Shown here: piece after piece, positions 6,553 to 13,695 of the stretch
Layout of the letters: each line of letters begins with the position of its first letter
How positions within the stretch are numbered: the stretch's first letter is position 1
Origin: Planifilum sp021793745
GTDB taxonomy: Bacteria > Bacillota > Bacilli > Thermoactinomycetales > DSM-44946
Reading direction: 5' to 3'
Length of the DNA: 13,695 nucleotides
Assembly: GCA_937983105.1 (NCBI GenBank)
Contig: CALKAM010000118.1
Span: 1-13,695, forward strand
The notes under the pieces: model-generated
What the model was told of the DNA's origin: nothing
The model's input: only the letters and a program-made list of their open reading frames with translations
Database searches by the model: none
Made by a program: the position numbers and the translations under genes

Positions 6553-7281
6553 ATGAAATTAGAACTGTTGAATGTATCTTTTAGGTATAACAATTCTTCT
6601 CGTTATGTTTTAAAAAATGTTTCTGTCAGATTCGAACCATTTCAGCTAAACGTTATTATAGGATTAAATGGTGCTGGAAAAACAACATTATTTGATCTGA
6701 TTGCGGGAGTTTTACCTCGTCCTGATGGATTTATAAACGTTCCTCCCGAGAAGGATATTCTTTATCAATTGCAAAGTGTACCGTTCTTGGTGACGTTGAA
6801 AGGAAGGGATATCGTCAAGTTGCTTGTCAATGTTGATTTTAGGAATCGCAGGAAAGTTAGGGGCCCGCTTATCACCGATTCTATGGATGCGCGTGAAGCA
6901 GAATTGATGAAAAGGTTATGGAATGTAAAATATGGCGACATGTCCATAGGTGAACGGCGTTGGTTGTTAATAACAGCTCTATGCGAAATGAAAAGAAAGC
7001 TTTACTTGTTTGATGAGCCGACATCAGGAATTGATCCTGATTCAAGGATTAAAATTTTCCGGAGATTGGAGCTGTTGTCTAGACAAAAAAATTGCTTGGT
7101 ACTCGTCTCAAGTCATAATTTGCATGAACTTGAGTTTGTTCGTTGCAAACTGTTCCTGTTGCATGAAGGTAAAATTATTTTCCAGGGAAGCTATCAAGAT
7201 TTTCTCAAAGGAGCTGGGACTAATAATCCCGATATTGCTTTTCAGAGATATGTAAAAATGGAGGTTTGTGAAAATGCTTAA
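6553..7281 (+). CDS. ABC transporter ATP-binding protein
   Basis: The 242-residue cytoplasmic nucleotide-binding subunit powers the ABC-2 exporter. Motifs in order are Walker A GLNGAGKTT (37-45), a Q-loop in YQLQ (71-74), a signature-loop variant MSIGERRW (130-137) in place of LSGGQ, Walker B with the catalytic Glu in YLFDEP (151-156), D-loop SGID, and H-loop His188 in SSHNLHE. All catalytic residues are present. ATG follows AAAGGAG with about nine-base spacing. The gene overlaps the M16 protease gene by eight bases, so the two are translationally coupled. The helical subdomain after the Q-loop is short and has low similarity to standard exporters, in line with small bacteriocin transporters such as McbF. 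The partner is probably the permease at 4942-5706. Confidence 0.93.
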   Translation: MKLELLNVSFRYNNSSRYVLKNVSVRFEPFQLNVIIGLNGAGKTTLFDLIAGVLPRPDGFINVPPEKDILYQLQSVPFLVTLKGRDIVKLLVNVDFRNRRKVRGPLITDSMDAREAELMKRLWNVKYGDMSIGERRWLLITALCEMKRKLYLFDEPTSGIDPDSRIKIFRRLELLSRQKNCLVLVSSHNLHELEFVRCKLFLLHEGKIIFQGSYQDFLKGAGTNNPDIAFQRYVKMEVCENA

Positions 7282-8506
7282 AAAAACAGTACTGGATAAC
7301 GGAGTGCGAATCCTTTTCGATCACTTAAACCACACTGAGTCATTTTGTATTGGTGTTTTTATTCGCTCAGGGTCAAAATATGAAAATGAAAGCAACAATG
7401 GAATATCCCATTTCATAGAGCATCTGTTAATACGTAATAATAAAGGTCAGACAAATTTTAATGAAATGGGAGCTGTTGTAAATGCATTTACTACAAAAGA
7501 ATACACTTGCTTTTATTTAAACACCTTGAGTGAATTTTTCCACCGTTCTGTAAATCTTTTTTATGATCTAATATTTGACCCGTTTTTTAATCCGGATGAT
7601 ATAGACAAAGAAAAAAATGTAATATTGAATGAAATAAATTTGTATAAAGATGATCCTAAAGAGGTCTGCATACTCAACTGTGTAAAAACATCATTAGGTG
7701 GACATCCTTTAGCTTTTGAGATACTAGGACCAGAAGAAAATATCCAATCATTCAGTGTTGATTTAATTGAAAAGTATTATAAATCCTTCTATGTTCCTGA
7801 GCATTCAGTAGTTGTTGTTTCAGGAAAAATTTCTTCACAAATCGAGGAAGAGATTGTTGAGCTGTTCTCAAAGATTCCCCAGGGAGCAGAAAAAAAAATT
7901 AAGGTGGTACAGCCGTGTTTCCAAGGGGGTACTCACTTTGAAGAAAGGGATACCTCCCAAATTCATCTTTGTTTACAATTCGAAACTTTGGGAAGAAGCG
8001 GGCCGATAAGTGATATTTTTTCCCTTTTCATTATTAATTTTGTTTTGGGTGGATATCGAAATTCCCGTTTACATCGAACAATCCGAAAGGAGCATGGACT
8101 CGTTTACCATATACACAGTTACCCTCAGATATATGAAGAAATTGGTTTATTAAATGTATATTTAAATACTACGGAGCATCATTTTCCACTTGTCCAACGG
8201 ATGATCAAAGAAACACTCTTGACGCTTCGAAAGTCGGGTATAACGATTCCCGAATTTATGGTAGCCAAAGCCAACTTCAAAAGCCAAACAATTTTTTCTA
8301 TGGAAAAGAGGTTAGATCGAATTTTCTTTTTTGGCCAAAATGAGCTATTAAAAGGTTTTAAGTATGATATAAAGGATATTCATCATATTCTCAACACCAT
8401 CAGCATTGAACAAGTGAATAACCAACTTACTCAAATATTAACAGGACCACAATCAATATCTATCGTTTCTAAAAGGGGGAAAATACCAATAAATTTACTG
8501 GTATAA
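7274..8506 (+). CDS. M16-family zinc metalloprotease, likely leader peptidase
   Basis: A 410-residue M16 (pitrilysin/PqqF/processing-peptidase) protein with both halves of a one-unit clam-shell enzyme. The inverted zinc motif HFIEH is at 46-50 (zinc ligands His46 and His50, catalytic Glu49). The third ligand is probably Glu120 in VILNEINLY, about 70 residues on. In the C-terminal half RLHRTIRKEHGLVYHIHSY supplies the conserved Arg-Tyr pair, so the enzyme looks active as a single chain, perhaps a homodimer. M16 proteases remove leaders or trim peptides in several RiPP systems and PQQ biosynthesis. Here it would cut the modified precursor; it has no signal peptide, so it acts in the cytoplasm. 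ATG at 7274 sits nine bases after GGAGG and begins MLKKTVLDNGVRIL, a typical M16 start. The in-frame GTG at 7268 is too close to the ribosome binding site. Confidence 0.9.
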   Translation: MLKKTVLDNGVRILFDHLNHTESFCIGVFIRSGSKYENESNNGISHFIEHLLIRNNKGQTNFNEMGAVVNAFTTKEYTCFYLNTLSEFFHRSVNLFYDLIFDPFFNPDDIDKEKNVILNEINLYKDDPKEVCILNCVKTSLGGHPLAFEILGPEENIQSFSVDLIEKYYKSFYVPEHSVVVVSGKISSQIEEEIVELFSKIPQGAEKKIKVVQPCFQGGTHFEERDTSQIHLCLQFETLGRSGPISDIFSLFIINFVLGGYRNSRLHRTIRKEHGLVYHIHSYPQIYEEIGLLNVYLNTTEHHFPLVQRMIKETLLTLRKSGITIPEFMVAKANFKSQTIFSMEKRLDRIFFFGQNELLKGFKYDIKDIHHILNTISIEQVNNQLTQILTGPQSISIVSKRGKIPINLLV

Positions 8507-9038
8507 TTTAGAGAACAGGAGAAGAACGAGGAGATAATCATCAGGTGGGGATTGCTGGTTGTCAAGCACACTTACTACTCAAACGCGGGGAAGAGACGAC
8601 ATCTGTGGAATCTATCTTTTATGATATTGAATTGCTGGTCACGTGAGTATGAGATATAGATAAGCAAAAAGCAAGAAGAATGCGGTATCGGATTCTCGGG
8701 TTTCGTCGCAAAGATATCCTAATCGTTGCGACATTTGACTGCAGTGGTTTCAACGACCTGTCTTGTGAGGTTTCGAGTTCCATCCGGATATATGTACCGG
8801 TTCATTGGCTTCGAACGTTCTTCTCATCTACCATGGGATATCCGCAGTGGAAGGCAAATTGAAGAAGCCGATGGTGTTACGACGGGGGAAGTAATGACGG
8901 GCGGTTCCTTAATTCTATCCGTAATTCCATCCGCGAAGGGTCGTAACAGCGGAAAACCGACGGCAGGAGCCGAATGCATCGCGATAAGCCCCCGCTTCGC
9001 AGACTTTATATAACGCTTTGCCTCAAGGAGGATAACAT
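8507..9038. other. Right junction of the island, no confident gene
   Basis: From 8507 to about 8690 the DNA is still AT-rich. From about 8700 GC content rises towards the level of the right flank, so the island edge probably lies here. Open frames of 60 and 95 codons begin at 8680 and 8726. They overlap, lack ribosome binding sites and resemble nothing I know; they may be scraps of a chromosomal gene. I see no tRNA, integrase, terminal inverted repeat or clear target-site duplication matching the left edge near 375. No intrinsic terminator is obvious behind the M16 gene. Confidence 0.4.
8545..8646 (+). CDS. Possible 33-residue small protein after the M16 gene
   Basis: A GTG at 8545 opens 33 codons to TGA at 8644-8646, with GAGGAG (8528-8533) eleven bases upstream as a possible ribosome binding site. 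The product begins VGIAGCQAHLLLKRGEE and ends in ELLVT. It is AT-rich like the cluster and would be its last gene. Function is unknown. It may be a small cluster peptide, a remnant, or chance. Confidence 0.2.
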   Translation: MGIAGCQAHLLLKRGEETTSVESIFYDIELLVT

Positions 9039-9058
9039 ATGTCGTCGTTGCGGAACGT

Positions 9059-10006
9059 TTGCAAAGAATCCGGGAAGAGGCGGAGAAGGCGGTGGTGGGA
9101 CAGGAAGAGGCCCTGGAACTCTTGCTCGTCGGCCTCTTTTCCGGCGGCCACGTCCTGTTGGAAGATGTGCCGGGGGTGGGAAAGACCACCCTGGTCAAAA
9201 CCCTGGCCGCCTGCGTCGGCTGTCGTTTCAAGCGGATTCAGTGCACGCCCGATCTGCTTCCTTCCGACGTGACAGGGACGATGGTGTACAATCCTTCCAC
9301 CGGTCAATTCCGCTTTCGCGAAGGCCCCCTCTTCAGTCAGATCGTGTTGGCGGACGAGGTGAACCGGGCCGTTCCCCGGACCCAGTCGGCTTTTCTGGAG
9401 GCGATGGCCGAGGGGCAGGTGACCGTGGACGGGGAGCCCCGCCCGTTGGACCGGCCCTTTTTTCTGATGGCGACCCAAAATCCCGTGGAGTCCCAGGGAA
9501 CCTTTCCCCTGCCGGAGGCCCAGCTGGACCGCTTTTTGATGAAGGTGTCCCTCGGATATCCCGGCTTGGAGGAGGAGCGTCGGATCCTCCGCATGACCGG
9601 CGAAGGGGAGGGAATGAAAAGGGTGCGGCCGGTGATCGGACCCGAGGACGTGCTCTCCCTCCAAGAGGAGGTGCGTCGAATCCGCCTGTCCGAGGACGTG
9701 GAGACCTACCTGCTGGAAGTGGTGCGCCGGACCCGCGACCGCGACGGCGTGGTGCTGGGGGCTTCCCCGCGGGCGGCCGTGGCGCTGGGGACGGCGGTTC
9801 GGGCCCTCGCGGGAATCCGCGGCAGGGAGTACGTGATTCCGGACGATGTCAAATACCTGGCTCCCCGGGTGTTGGCCCACCGCCTGGTTCTCGCTTCCGA
9901 TCTCCGGATGGAACGGGTCTCTCCGGAATCGGTGGTGTTGGATATTTTGAAGGAAGTTCCCGTGCCGGTGGAGGACGATGTGGAAACGTCGGCGATCAAA
10001 AAGTGA
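9059..10006 (+). CDS. MoxR-family AAA+ ATPase
   Basis: About 315 residues from TTG at 9059. MoxR proteins are chaperone-like AAA+ ATPases, often encoded with DUF58 proteins and membrane or transglutaminase partners. Visible are Walker A GVGKTT (39-44), Walker B in VLADEVNRA, the sensor-1 region MATQNPVESQGTFPLPEAQLD, and arginine-finger and sensor-2 regions around GASPRAAVALG. The start is odd. A strong AAGGAGG (9025-9031) and an ATG at 9039 are in another frame. The MoxR frame is open back to 9014 but has no ATG or GTG. Adding one base within 9041-9047 would give a normal start reading M-S-V-V-A-E-R-L-Q-R-I. The gene therefore carries a one-base deletion, or uses TTG at 9059 without a ribosome binding site. 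Its stop overlaps the next start (GTGA). Confidence 0.88.
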   Translation: MQRIREEAEKAVVGQEEALELLLVGLFSGGHVLLEDVPGVGKTTLVKTLAACVGCRFKRIQCTPDLLPSDVTGTMVYNPSTGQFRFREGPLFSQIVLADEVNRAVPRTQSAFLEAMAEGQVTVDGEPRPLDRPFFLMATQNPVESQGTFPLPEAQLDRFLMKVSLGYPGLEEERRILRMTGEGEGMKRVRPVIGPEDVLSLQEEVRRIRLSEDVETYLLEVVRRTRDRDGVVLGASPRAAVALGTAVRALAGIRGREYVIPDDVKYLAPRVLAHRLVLASDLRMERVSPESVVLDILKEVPVPVEDDVETSAIKK

Positions 10007-11136
10007 AGGTCGTGGGGGTGCTGATCCTCCTTCTGGGGGGCGTATGGGGCTACACCCGTCTCTGGGGACGGATCGTCGGGGGAAAGATTCGGTATTCCGT
10101 CACGATCTCCGAAGGGCGCCCGCGGGAAGGGGAAGAGATCGAGCTGCGAACGATCCTGGAAAATACCGCTTGGCTCCCGATCCCGTGGCTCCGGCTGACC
10201 CAGAGACTTCCCGAGGGGATGGTCCTTTTGGAGGAAGGCGGCGGGCCCCATCTTCTTCGCTACACCACCTATCTCCTTCCCCGTCAGCGGGTGCAGCGGA
10301 TCCATCGCCTGCGGTGCGTCAGAAGGGGGCTGCATGCCCTGCCGACAGCGGAAATCCGCTACAGTGACGGGCTGGGATGGGAGGAGCGGATGGAGAGTCT
10401 GGAATCCGGGTGTCGCATTTTGGTCCGCCCTAAACCGGTGGAAAGAGACGCGATTCCTTTCCGGTTCCGGGAATGGATCGGGGAAGTGGCCGTCCGCCGC
10501 TGGTACCAGGAGGATCCGTCCCGGCTGTGGGGAGTCCGGGAATTCCGGCCGGGCGATCCCTACAGGTACATCCATTGGGCGGCATCGGCCCGGACCGGGA
10601 AATGGTTGGTCAAGCAGTTCGGGACAAGCTCCCGGACTGCGCTGTACGGGGTGCTGAACCATCAGCTGTTTGAGCCGCATTGGCTGGGTTCCTCTCCGCG
10701 GAAGGTGGACGAACAGTGCCGGCTGGCCGCCGCGCTGTTTCGCCAGTCGGAAGAACTGGGGATGGAATACGGCCTTTATTCCAACGGTTCCTGGCAGGGC
10801 CGCCGCAGCCTTTCCATTCCGCCCGGAAGGTCCCCGGAACACTTGGAGGCGGTGGAGGCCGCCTTGGGCCGCTTGCTTCCCCAAGCCCAGGAGCCCTTTG
10901 CCGCTCTGTTGCGCCGGATCCGCGAGGAGGTTCCAAGCCCGTCTTTTTTTGTCATCATGACAGGATATTGGGACGAAAATCTCACCTCCGCCGCGGAGGA
11001 GCTCCGGAGGCGGGGACACGATTTGGTCCTCGTCTGCTTCAGGGAGCCCGATGAGCCGGTGGAAGGGCTTGATTCCGCCTCCTCCATCCCTCTGGTTACC
11101 GTCACCTATCCGGTTGAAAAGGAGGGGTCGGCATGA
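10003..11136 (+). CDS. DUF58 domain protein
   Basis: This 377-residue protein starts at a GTG that overlaps the moxR stop. Residues 1 to about 25 include a hydrophobic segment (GVLILLLGGVWGY) that probably anchors it in the membrane. The DUF58 hallmark VREFRPGDPYRYIHWAASAR lies in the middle, followed by TGKWLVKQF. The C-terminal half resembles a von Willebrand A-like fold, with a region near the end, FFVIMTGYWDENLTSAAEEL. DUF58 proteins are regularly encoded between moxR and transglutaminase or DUF4129 membrane proteins. The biochemical role is not established. The frame stays open upstream through moxR as a high-GC artefact; that upstream part is not coding. Confidence 0.9.
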   Translation: MKVVGVLILLLGGVWGYTRLWGRIVGGKIRYSVTISEGRPREGEEIELRTILENTAWLPIPWLRLTQRLPEGMVLLEEGGGPHLLRYTTYLLPRQRVQRIHRLRCVRRGLHALPTAEIRYSDGLGWEERMESLESGCRILVRPKPVERDAIPFRFREWIGEVAVRRWYQEDPSRLWGVREFRPGDPYRYIHWAASARTGKWLVKQFGTSSRTALYGVLNHQLFEPHWLGSSPRKVDEQCRLAAALFRQSEELGMEYGLYSNGSWQGRRSLSIPPGRSPEHLEAVEAALGRLLPQAQEPFAALLRRIREEVPSPSFFVIMTGYWDENLTSAAEELRRRGHDLVLVCFREPDEPVEGLDSASSIPLVTVTYPVEKEGSA

Positions 11137-12401
11137 AGCGGATGGATGTCACGACGGCGGTGACCCTGCTTAGCCAGGCCCTCTTTGTCTCCCTCCTTTT
11201 CCTGGTGCTGTCGGGGGCTTTAACCGTCGGCAGGGAAGCGATTTTGTACTTTTCGGGGGTCGCCCTGCTCACGGCCTTGGGGTCCGCCCTGTTCGCCCCG
11301 GAGATCATCGCTCACCCCAAAAAGGCATATCCGGTCGCGGCGGGAGTAGTGGTACTGGGGGCGTGGGCGGGATGGAAGTGGGTTCCACAGCCCTCCACCG
11401 CCTTTTTGATCTGCTTCGTCGTTCTGGGCATGTGGCTGGTTCAGCGGATGTGGCGGGGGATGGCGCAAGACCCCGCCTTTTTCAGGGATGATCTGCTCGA
11501 TGAAACCCGCCGGGACGGACTGCTTCTGCTCGCCGCCTCCCTGCTTGTTTCCGTCTATTCCGTGCGCGACGGATGGGACGGGGAAGCGCTTCCCCTCCTG
11601 TTCACCTGGGCCGGGTTGCGGATGGCGGCCCTGTGGAAAGGAACCCGGCAGATGGGGGGAGCCGGTTCCGGAGGGATGGAGTGGCTGGGAATCTGCCTTT
11701 TCCTGACGGCCGGATGGAGCCTGACTTTTTTCGGACCCTTCCTCTATTCGACGGCCGTCCGCGGGCTGATCCTGCTGCTGTCTCCTCTGCTCTACGGGGC
11801 CGGGTGGATGGTCCAGCACCTGGTGGCATTCCTTTCGGGGGGCTCGCAGAAGTTGGAGCTCCCGTCCATGTTTGAAGGGCAGGAGACCAGTCCCCGCCTT
11901 TTCGATGCCTCCGAGGCGGCATCGGTCCCTTCGGAGGGATGGGATTGGCTGGGTCCGCTAATTTTGGGAGCCGTGATGGCCGGAGTGTTCATTTTCTTCT
12001 TCCGACGGCTTCAGACGGAGGTGCCGCCGGGGGAGAGAAGCCGCTCCCACCGGGAGATCCGGGAGTTCATCCCCGCGGGCCGGAAGGCGGAACCGCAAGC
12101 CGCCGGGGTTGCCTATTCCTCCTCCGACACGTGGATGCGCCGGCTTTATCGCCGGTTTCTCCTTCGGATGAAGCGGGCCGGTTCCCCTCGCCATCTCGAT
12201 GAAACCCCGTGGGAATACGTCCGGCGCATGGCGGCGGCTCACCCCGGCCTGCGGGGGCCGATGGAGGAACTGACGGCCCGGTACATGGAGGAGCGGTACG
12301 GGGGCCGGCCCTTTGCGGGCGACCGCCGGGAGGCGGAGAGGTTGTTTCTGGAGACCGTCACCCTTCAGGAATCGCGGAGGGAAGGATCGAAAGCCGATTG
12401 A
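11133..12401 (+). CDS. Multi-pass membrane protein with DUF4129-like C-terminus
   Basis: The 422-residue protein is encoded in ATGA overlap with the DUF58 gene, with ribosome binding site GGAGG just before. Five to seven hydrophobic segments are visible (about 8-30, 33-54, 64-83, 87-105, 125-142, 184-204 and 212-234), and another at about 275-295. A cytoplasmic tail follows. The tail ending DETPWEYVRRMAAAHPG and ARYMEERYGGRPFAGDRREA matches the DUF4129 pattern of large transglutaminase-linked membrane proteins. A transglutaminase core (Cys-His-Asp) is not present, so this is the truncated or split variety in which the enzyme domain is missing or elsewhere. The 3' end overlaps the convergent DinB-family gene by about 37 bases. 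Confidence 0.75.
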   Translation: MKRMDVTTAVTLLSQALFVSLLFLVLSGALTVGREAILYFSGVALLTALGSALFAPEIIAHPKKAYPVAAGVVVLGAWAGWKWVPQPSTAFLICFVVLGMWLVQRMWRGMAQDPAFFRDDLLDETRRDGLLLLAASLLVSVYSVRDGWDGEALPLLFTWAGLRMAALWKGTRQMGGAGSGGMEWLGICLFLTAGWSLTFFGPFLYSTAVRGLILLLSPLLYGAGWMVQHLVAFLSGGSQKLELPSMFEGQETSPRLFDASEAASVPSEGWDWLGPLILGAVMAGVFIFFFRRLQTEVPPGERSRSHREIREFIPAGRKAEPQAAGVAYSSSDTWMRRLYRRFLLRMKRAGSPRHLDETPWEYVRRMAAAHPGLRGPMEELTARYMEERYGGRPFAGDRREAERLFLETVTLQESRREGSKAD

Positions 12402-12914
12402 ATCCTCTCCCGCAGCTGCCGCTCGTTCAATCCGCCCTGAACGAAACGGAAGGAGCGGCCGGTGAGGCGCTTTGCCCGGTCGACGATCTGGCCCAGGTGG
12501 TAGCCGGTATGCTCCACCAAGTGATAGACGCGGTGCATCTCGTCTTCCGGATCCGCCTCCTCCGGGTGGATCCTGAACCGGTCTAACGGAGGCGGGCTTC
12601 CATCGCCCGCCGCCACTCGCCGAAGGTTTGTTCCGCTCGGGCGGCCAGTTCCTCCGGGGACAGGAGGGGGGAAAATGCTCTTCGATTCCCCGGGAAAAGG
12701 AGGCGTCGCCTTGCCTCAGATACAGGGCGTTTCGCCGGACGTGTTCGCAGAGGTGCAGGGCGATTCCGCCAATGCTGTTCAGGTTTTCCCCTTCGCGAAG
12801 CCACAGGGCCTCCTTGTCCACGGATCGGATCGCAGCGATGAGCTTCGGCAGATAATGGTCGCACATCCGGTGGAGTGAGATTTTGAGAAACATGCCATAA
12901 GTCGTCATCTTCAT
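12365..12914 (-). pseudogene. DinB-family protein, broken by two frameshifts
   Basis: Read on the minus strand, the gene starts at ATG 12914 (or ATG 12908, better spaced from GAAAGGGGG) with MKMTTYGMFLKISLHRMCDH and continues to GIEEHFP. It then shifts frame in a C-run (six G on the plus strand at 12666-12671) to LLSPEELAARAEQTFGEWRR. It hits TAG at 12583-12585 and continues in a third frame as LDRFRIHPEEADPEDEMHRV through to TGA at 12365-12367. One added base at each place would restore a normal DinB four-helix-bundle protein of about 180 residues. The family's metal-binding His residues are visible, for example in HLCEH and HTGYHLGQ. A C-terminal relative lies at 251-372 in the same orientation. 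The breaks may be real inactivation or homopolymer sequence errors. Confidence 0.8.
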
Positions 12915-12998
12915 CCCCCTTTCGTTTTTTCATTCGGTTTGGAAGAATGACTTTATTTTACCATCGCCTGCGCCGGGAAATGGGAGGTAGGCCGAAGC

Positions 12999-13581
12999 AT
13001 GTTTCACATTATCACTTATTTTCTGGGCTTGATCGTGATGCAGATGATTCGTCTGCCTTACGAGAGAAGGGTGAAGTCAAACCGGATTGTGATCGCCCGC
13101 AAAACGGCGCTGGAGAAATTCCTGCTGGCTCAGATGTCGGTCGGAATCGTCGTGATTCCGCTGATTTATGCTTTTACTTCGCTGCTCGACTTTGCCGATT
13201 ACCGGCTGCCATCCTGGACGACATGGCTGGGCATCGGGGTCTCCGCGGCGGCCCTTTGGTTCTTTTGGCGCTCCCATGCGGATTTGGGGAGAAACTGGTC
13301 CCCCACCCTCGAATTGAGGGAAAAGCATGAACTGATCACCCATGGTGTGTACCAATTATGTGAGGCATCCGATGTATGCCGCCAGCATGTTGTGGGGAGC
13401 CGCCCAGGGGCTGATCCTGCATAACTGGATCGCGGGCTGGTCTCCCTTGCTGTCGCTTTGGATCCTGTATTTTCTGCGCGTTCCCCGGGAGGAACAGATG
13501 ATGCTCGATCAGTTCGGGGAGGCGTATCAGGCGTACAGGCAGCGAACCGGGCGCATCTTTCCGCGGTGGCGGCGGGGATGA
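12999..13581 (+). pseudogene. Isoprenylcysteine carboxyl methyltransferase-family membrane protein, one frameshift
   Basis: ATG at 12999 follows GGGAGG. The first frame gives two to three membrane segments (for example FLLAQMSVGIVVIPLIYAF) and reads to LITHGVYQ near 13355. The conserved continuation YVRHPMYAASMLWGAAQG then runs in the next frame to TGA at 13579-13581 and ends in YRQRTGRIFPRW. Removing one T from TT at 13356-13357 joins them as GVYQYVRHPMYAAS, the family's S-adenosylmethionine-binding signature. The whole protein would have about 193 residues and 4-5 membrane segments, normal for bacterial ICMT/PEMT-like methyltransferases. The substrate is unknown. Either a one-base insertion has inactivated it or the extra T is a sequencing error. 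Confidence 0.8.
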
Positions 13582-13652
13582 GCAGGGGCGCTTTGCGGGC
13601 GCATCCCGGGGCCGAACCGCGGGCGATTCGGGAGCGCGCGTCGCCCGGCCCT

Positions 13653-13695
13653 TCAACGGATGTTCACGATTTTGTCACCGACCGCTTTAAATTGA
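13653..13695 (-). CDS. Possible C-terminal end of a minus-strand gene (partial)
   Basis: On the minus strand the window edge reads QFKAVGDKIVNIR followed by TGA at 13653-13655. The residue mix looks like the end of a real protein and would converge on the methyltransferase gene. It is only 13 codons, so the call is weak, and no family can be named. Confidence 0.25.
   Translation of the reverse strand, partial: QFKAVGDKIVNIR

Noticed and set aside
376..8690. Integrative element with attachment sites or terminal repeats
   Set aside because: I compared sequence near 370-390 with 8640-8760 and saw no convincing direct or inverted repeat, tRNA end or recombinase gene in the window.
9023..9880. 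Minus-strand frames of 285 and 437 codons under moxR and DUF58
   Set aside because: They are His/Pro/Arg-rich complements of well-supported plus-strand genes and have no motifs of their own.
8974..10002. Very long open frame running from 8974 into the DUF58 gene
   Set aside because: The part before 10003 is an out-of-frame reading of moxR, full of Arg, Gly and Pro, caused by high GC. The MoxR motifs lie in another frame and DUF58 similarity begins only at 10003.

Overview
The window looks like a chromosomal segment of a Gram-positive, Bacillales-type bacterium. GC-rich housekeeping DNA flanks a strikingly AT-rich island of roughly 8 kb. The first bases encode a ClpC-like C-terminus that resembles the Bacillus form, and strong AAGGAGG-type ribosome binding sites occur throughout. 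A GC-rich member of the Thermoactinomycetaceae or a related family would fit, but this is inference from composition and gene content, not a species call.

Left flank (1-375): the 3' end of a clpC-type gene, an intrinsic terminator, and a broken C-terminal scrap of a DinB-family gene on the minus strand. GC content drops abruptly after about 375.

Island (about 376-8690): a compact RiPP cluster of the thiazole/oxazole-modified (TOMM, linear azol(in)e) type. A 71-residue precursor peptide with a Cys/Ser/Gly-rich C-terminus is followed by a perfect 15-bp hairpin. Next come a McbB-like zinc/E1-type cyclodehydratase partner, a McbC/SagB-like FMN dehydrogenase, and two different tandem YcaO proteins. 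Further on lie an ABC-2 type permease, an unexplained 846-bp interval with a GC-rich core, an ABC ATPase and an M16 zinc protease. The proposed pathway is as follows. McbB presents the leader peptide, one or both YcaO proteins cyclise core Cys/Ser, the FMN enzyme oxidises azolines to azoles, the M16 enzyme cuts off the leader, and the ABC pair exports the product and perhaps gives immunity. No regulator gene is visible. Regulation may rest on a promoter whose spacer holds a run of eight G, and on the hairpin behind the precursor gene.

Right flank (about 8690-13695): GC-rich again. It holds a moxR-type AAA+ ATPase, a DUF58 protein and a DUF4129-type membrane protein with ATGA/GTGA overlaps. 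These are followed by a convergent DinB-family gene broken by two frameshifts, and an isoprenylcysteine methyltransferase-family gene broken by one. The start of moxR also appears to be out of frame with its ribosome binding site. These single-base lesions lie only in the right flank. They could be real decay or sequence errors.

The most interesting content is the small TOMM cluster itself: one precursor, two dissimilar YcaO enzymes of which only the second ends in a PxPxP motif, and a dedicated M16 protease.
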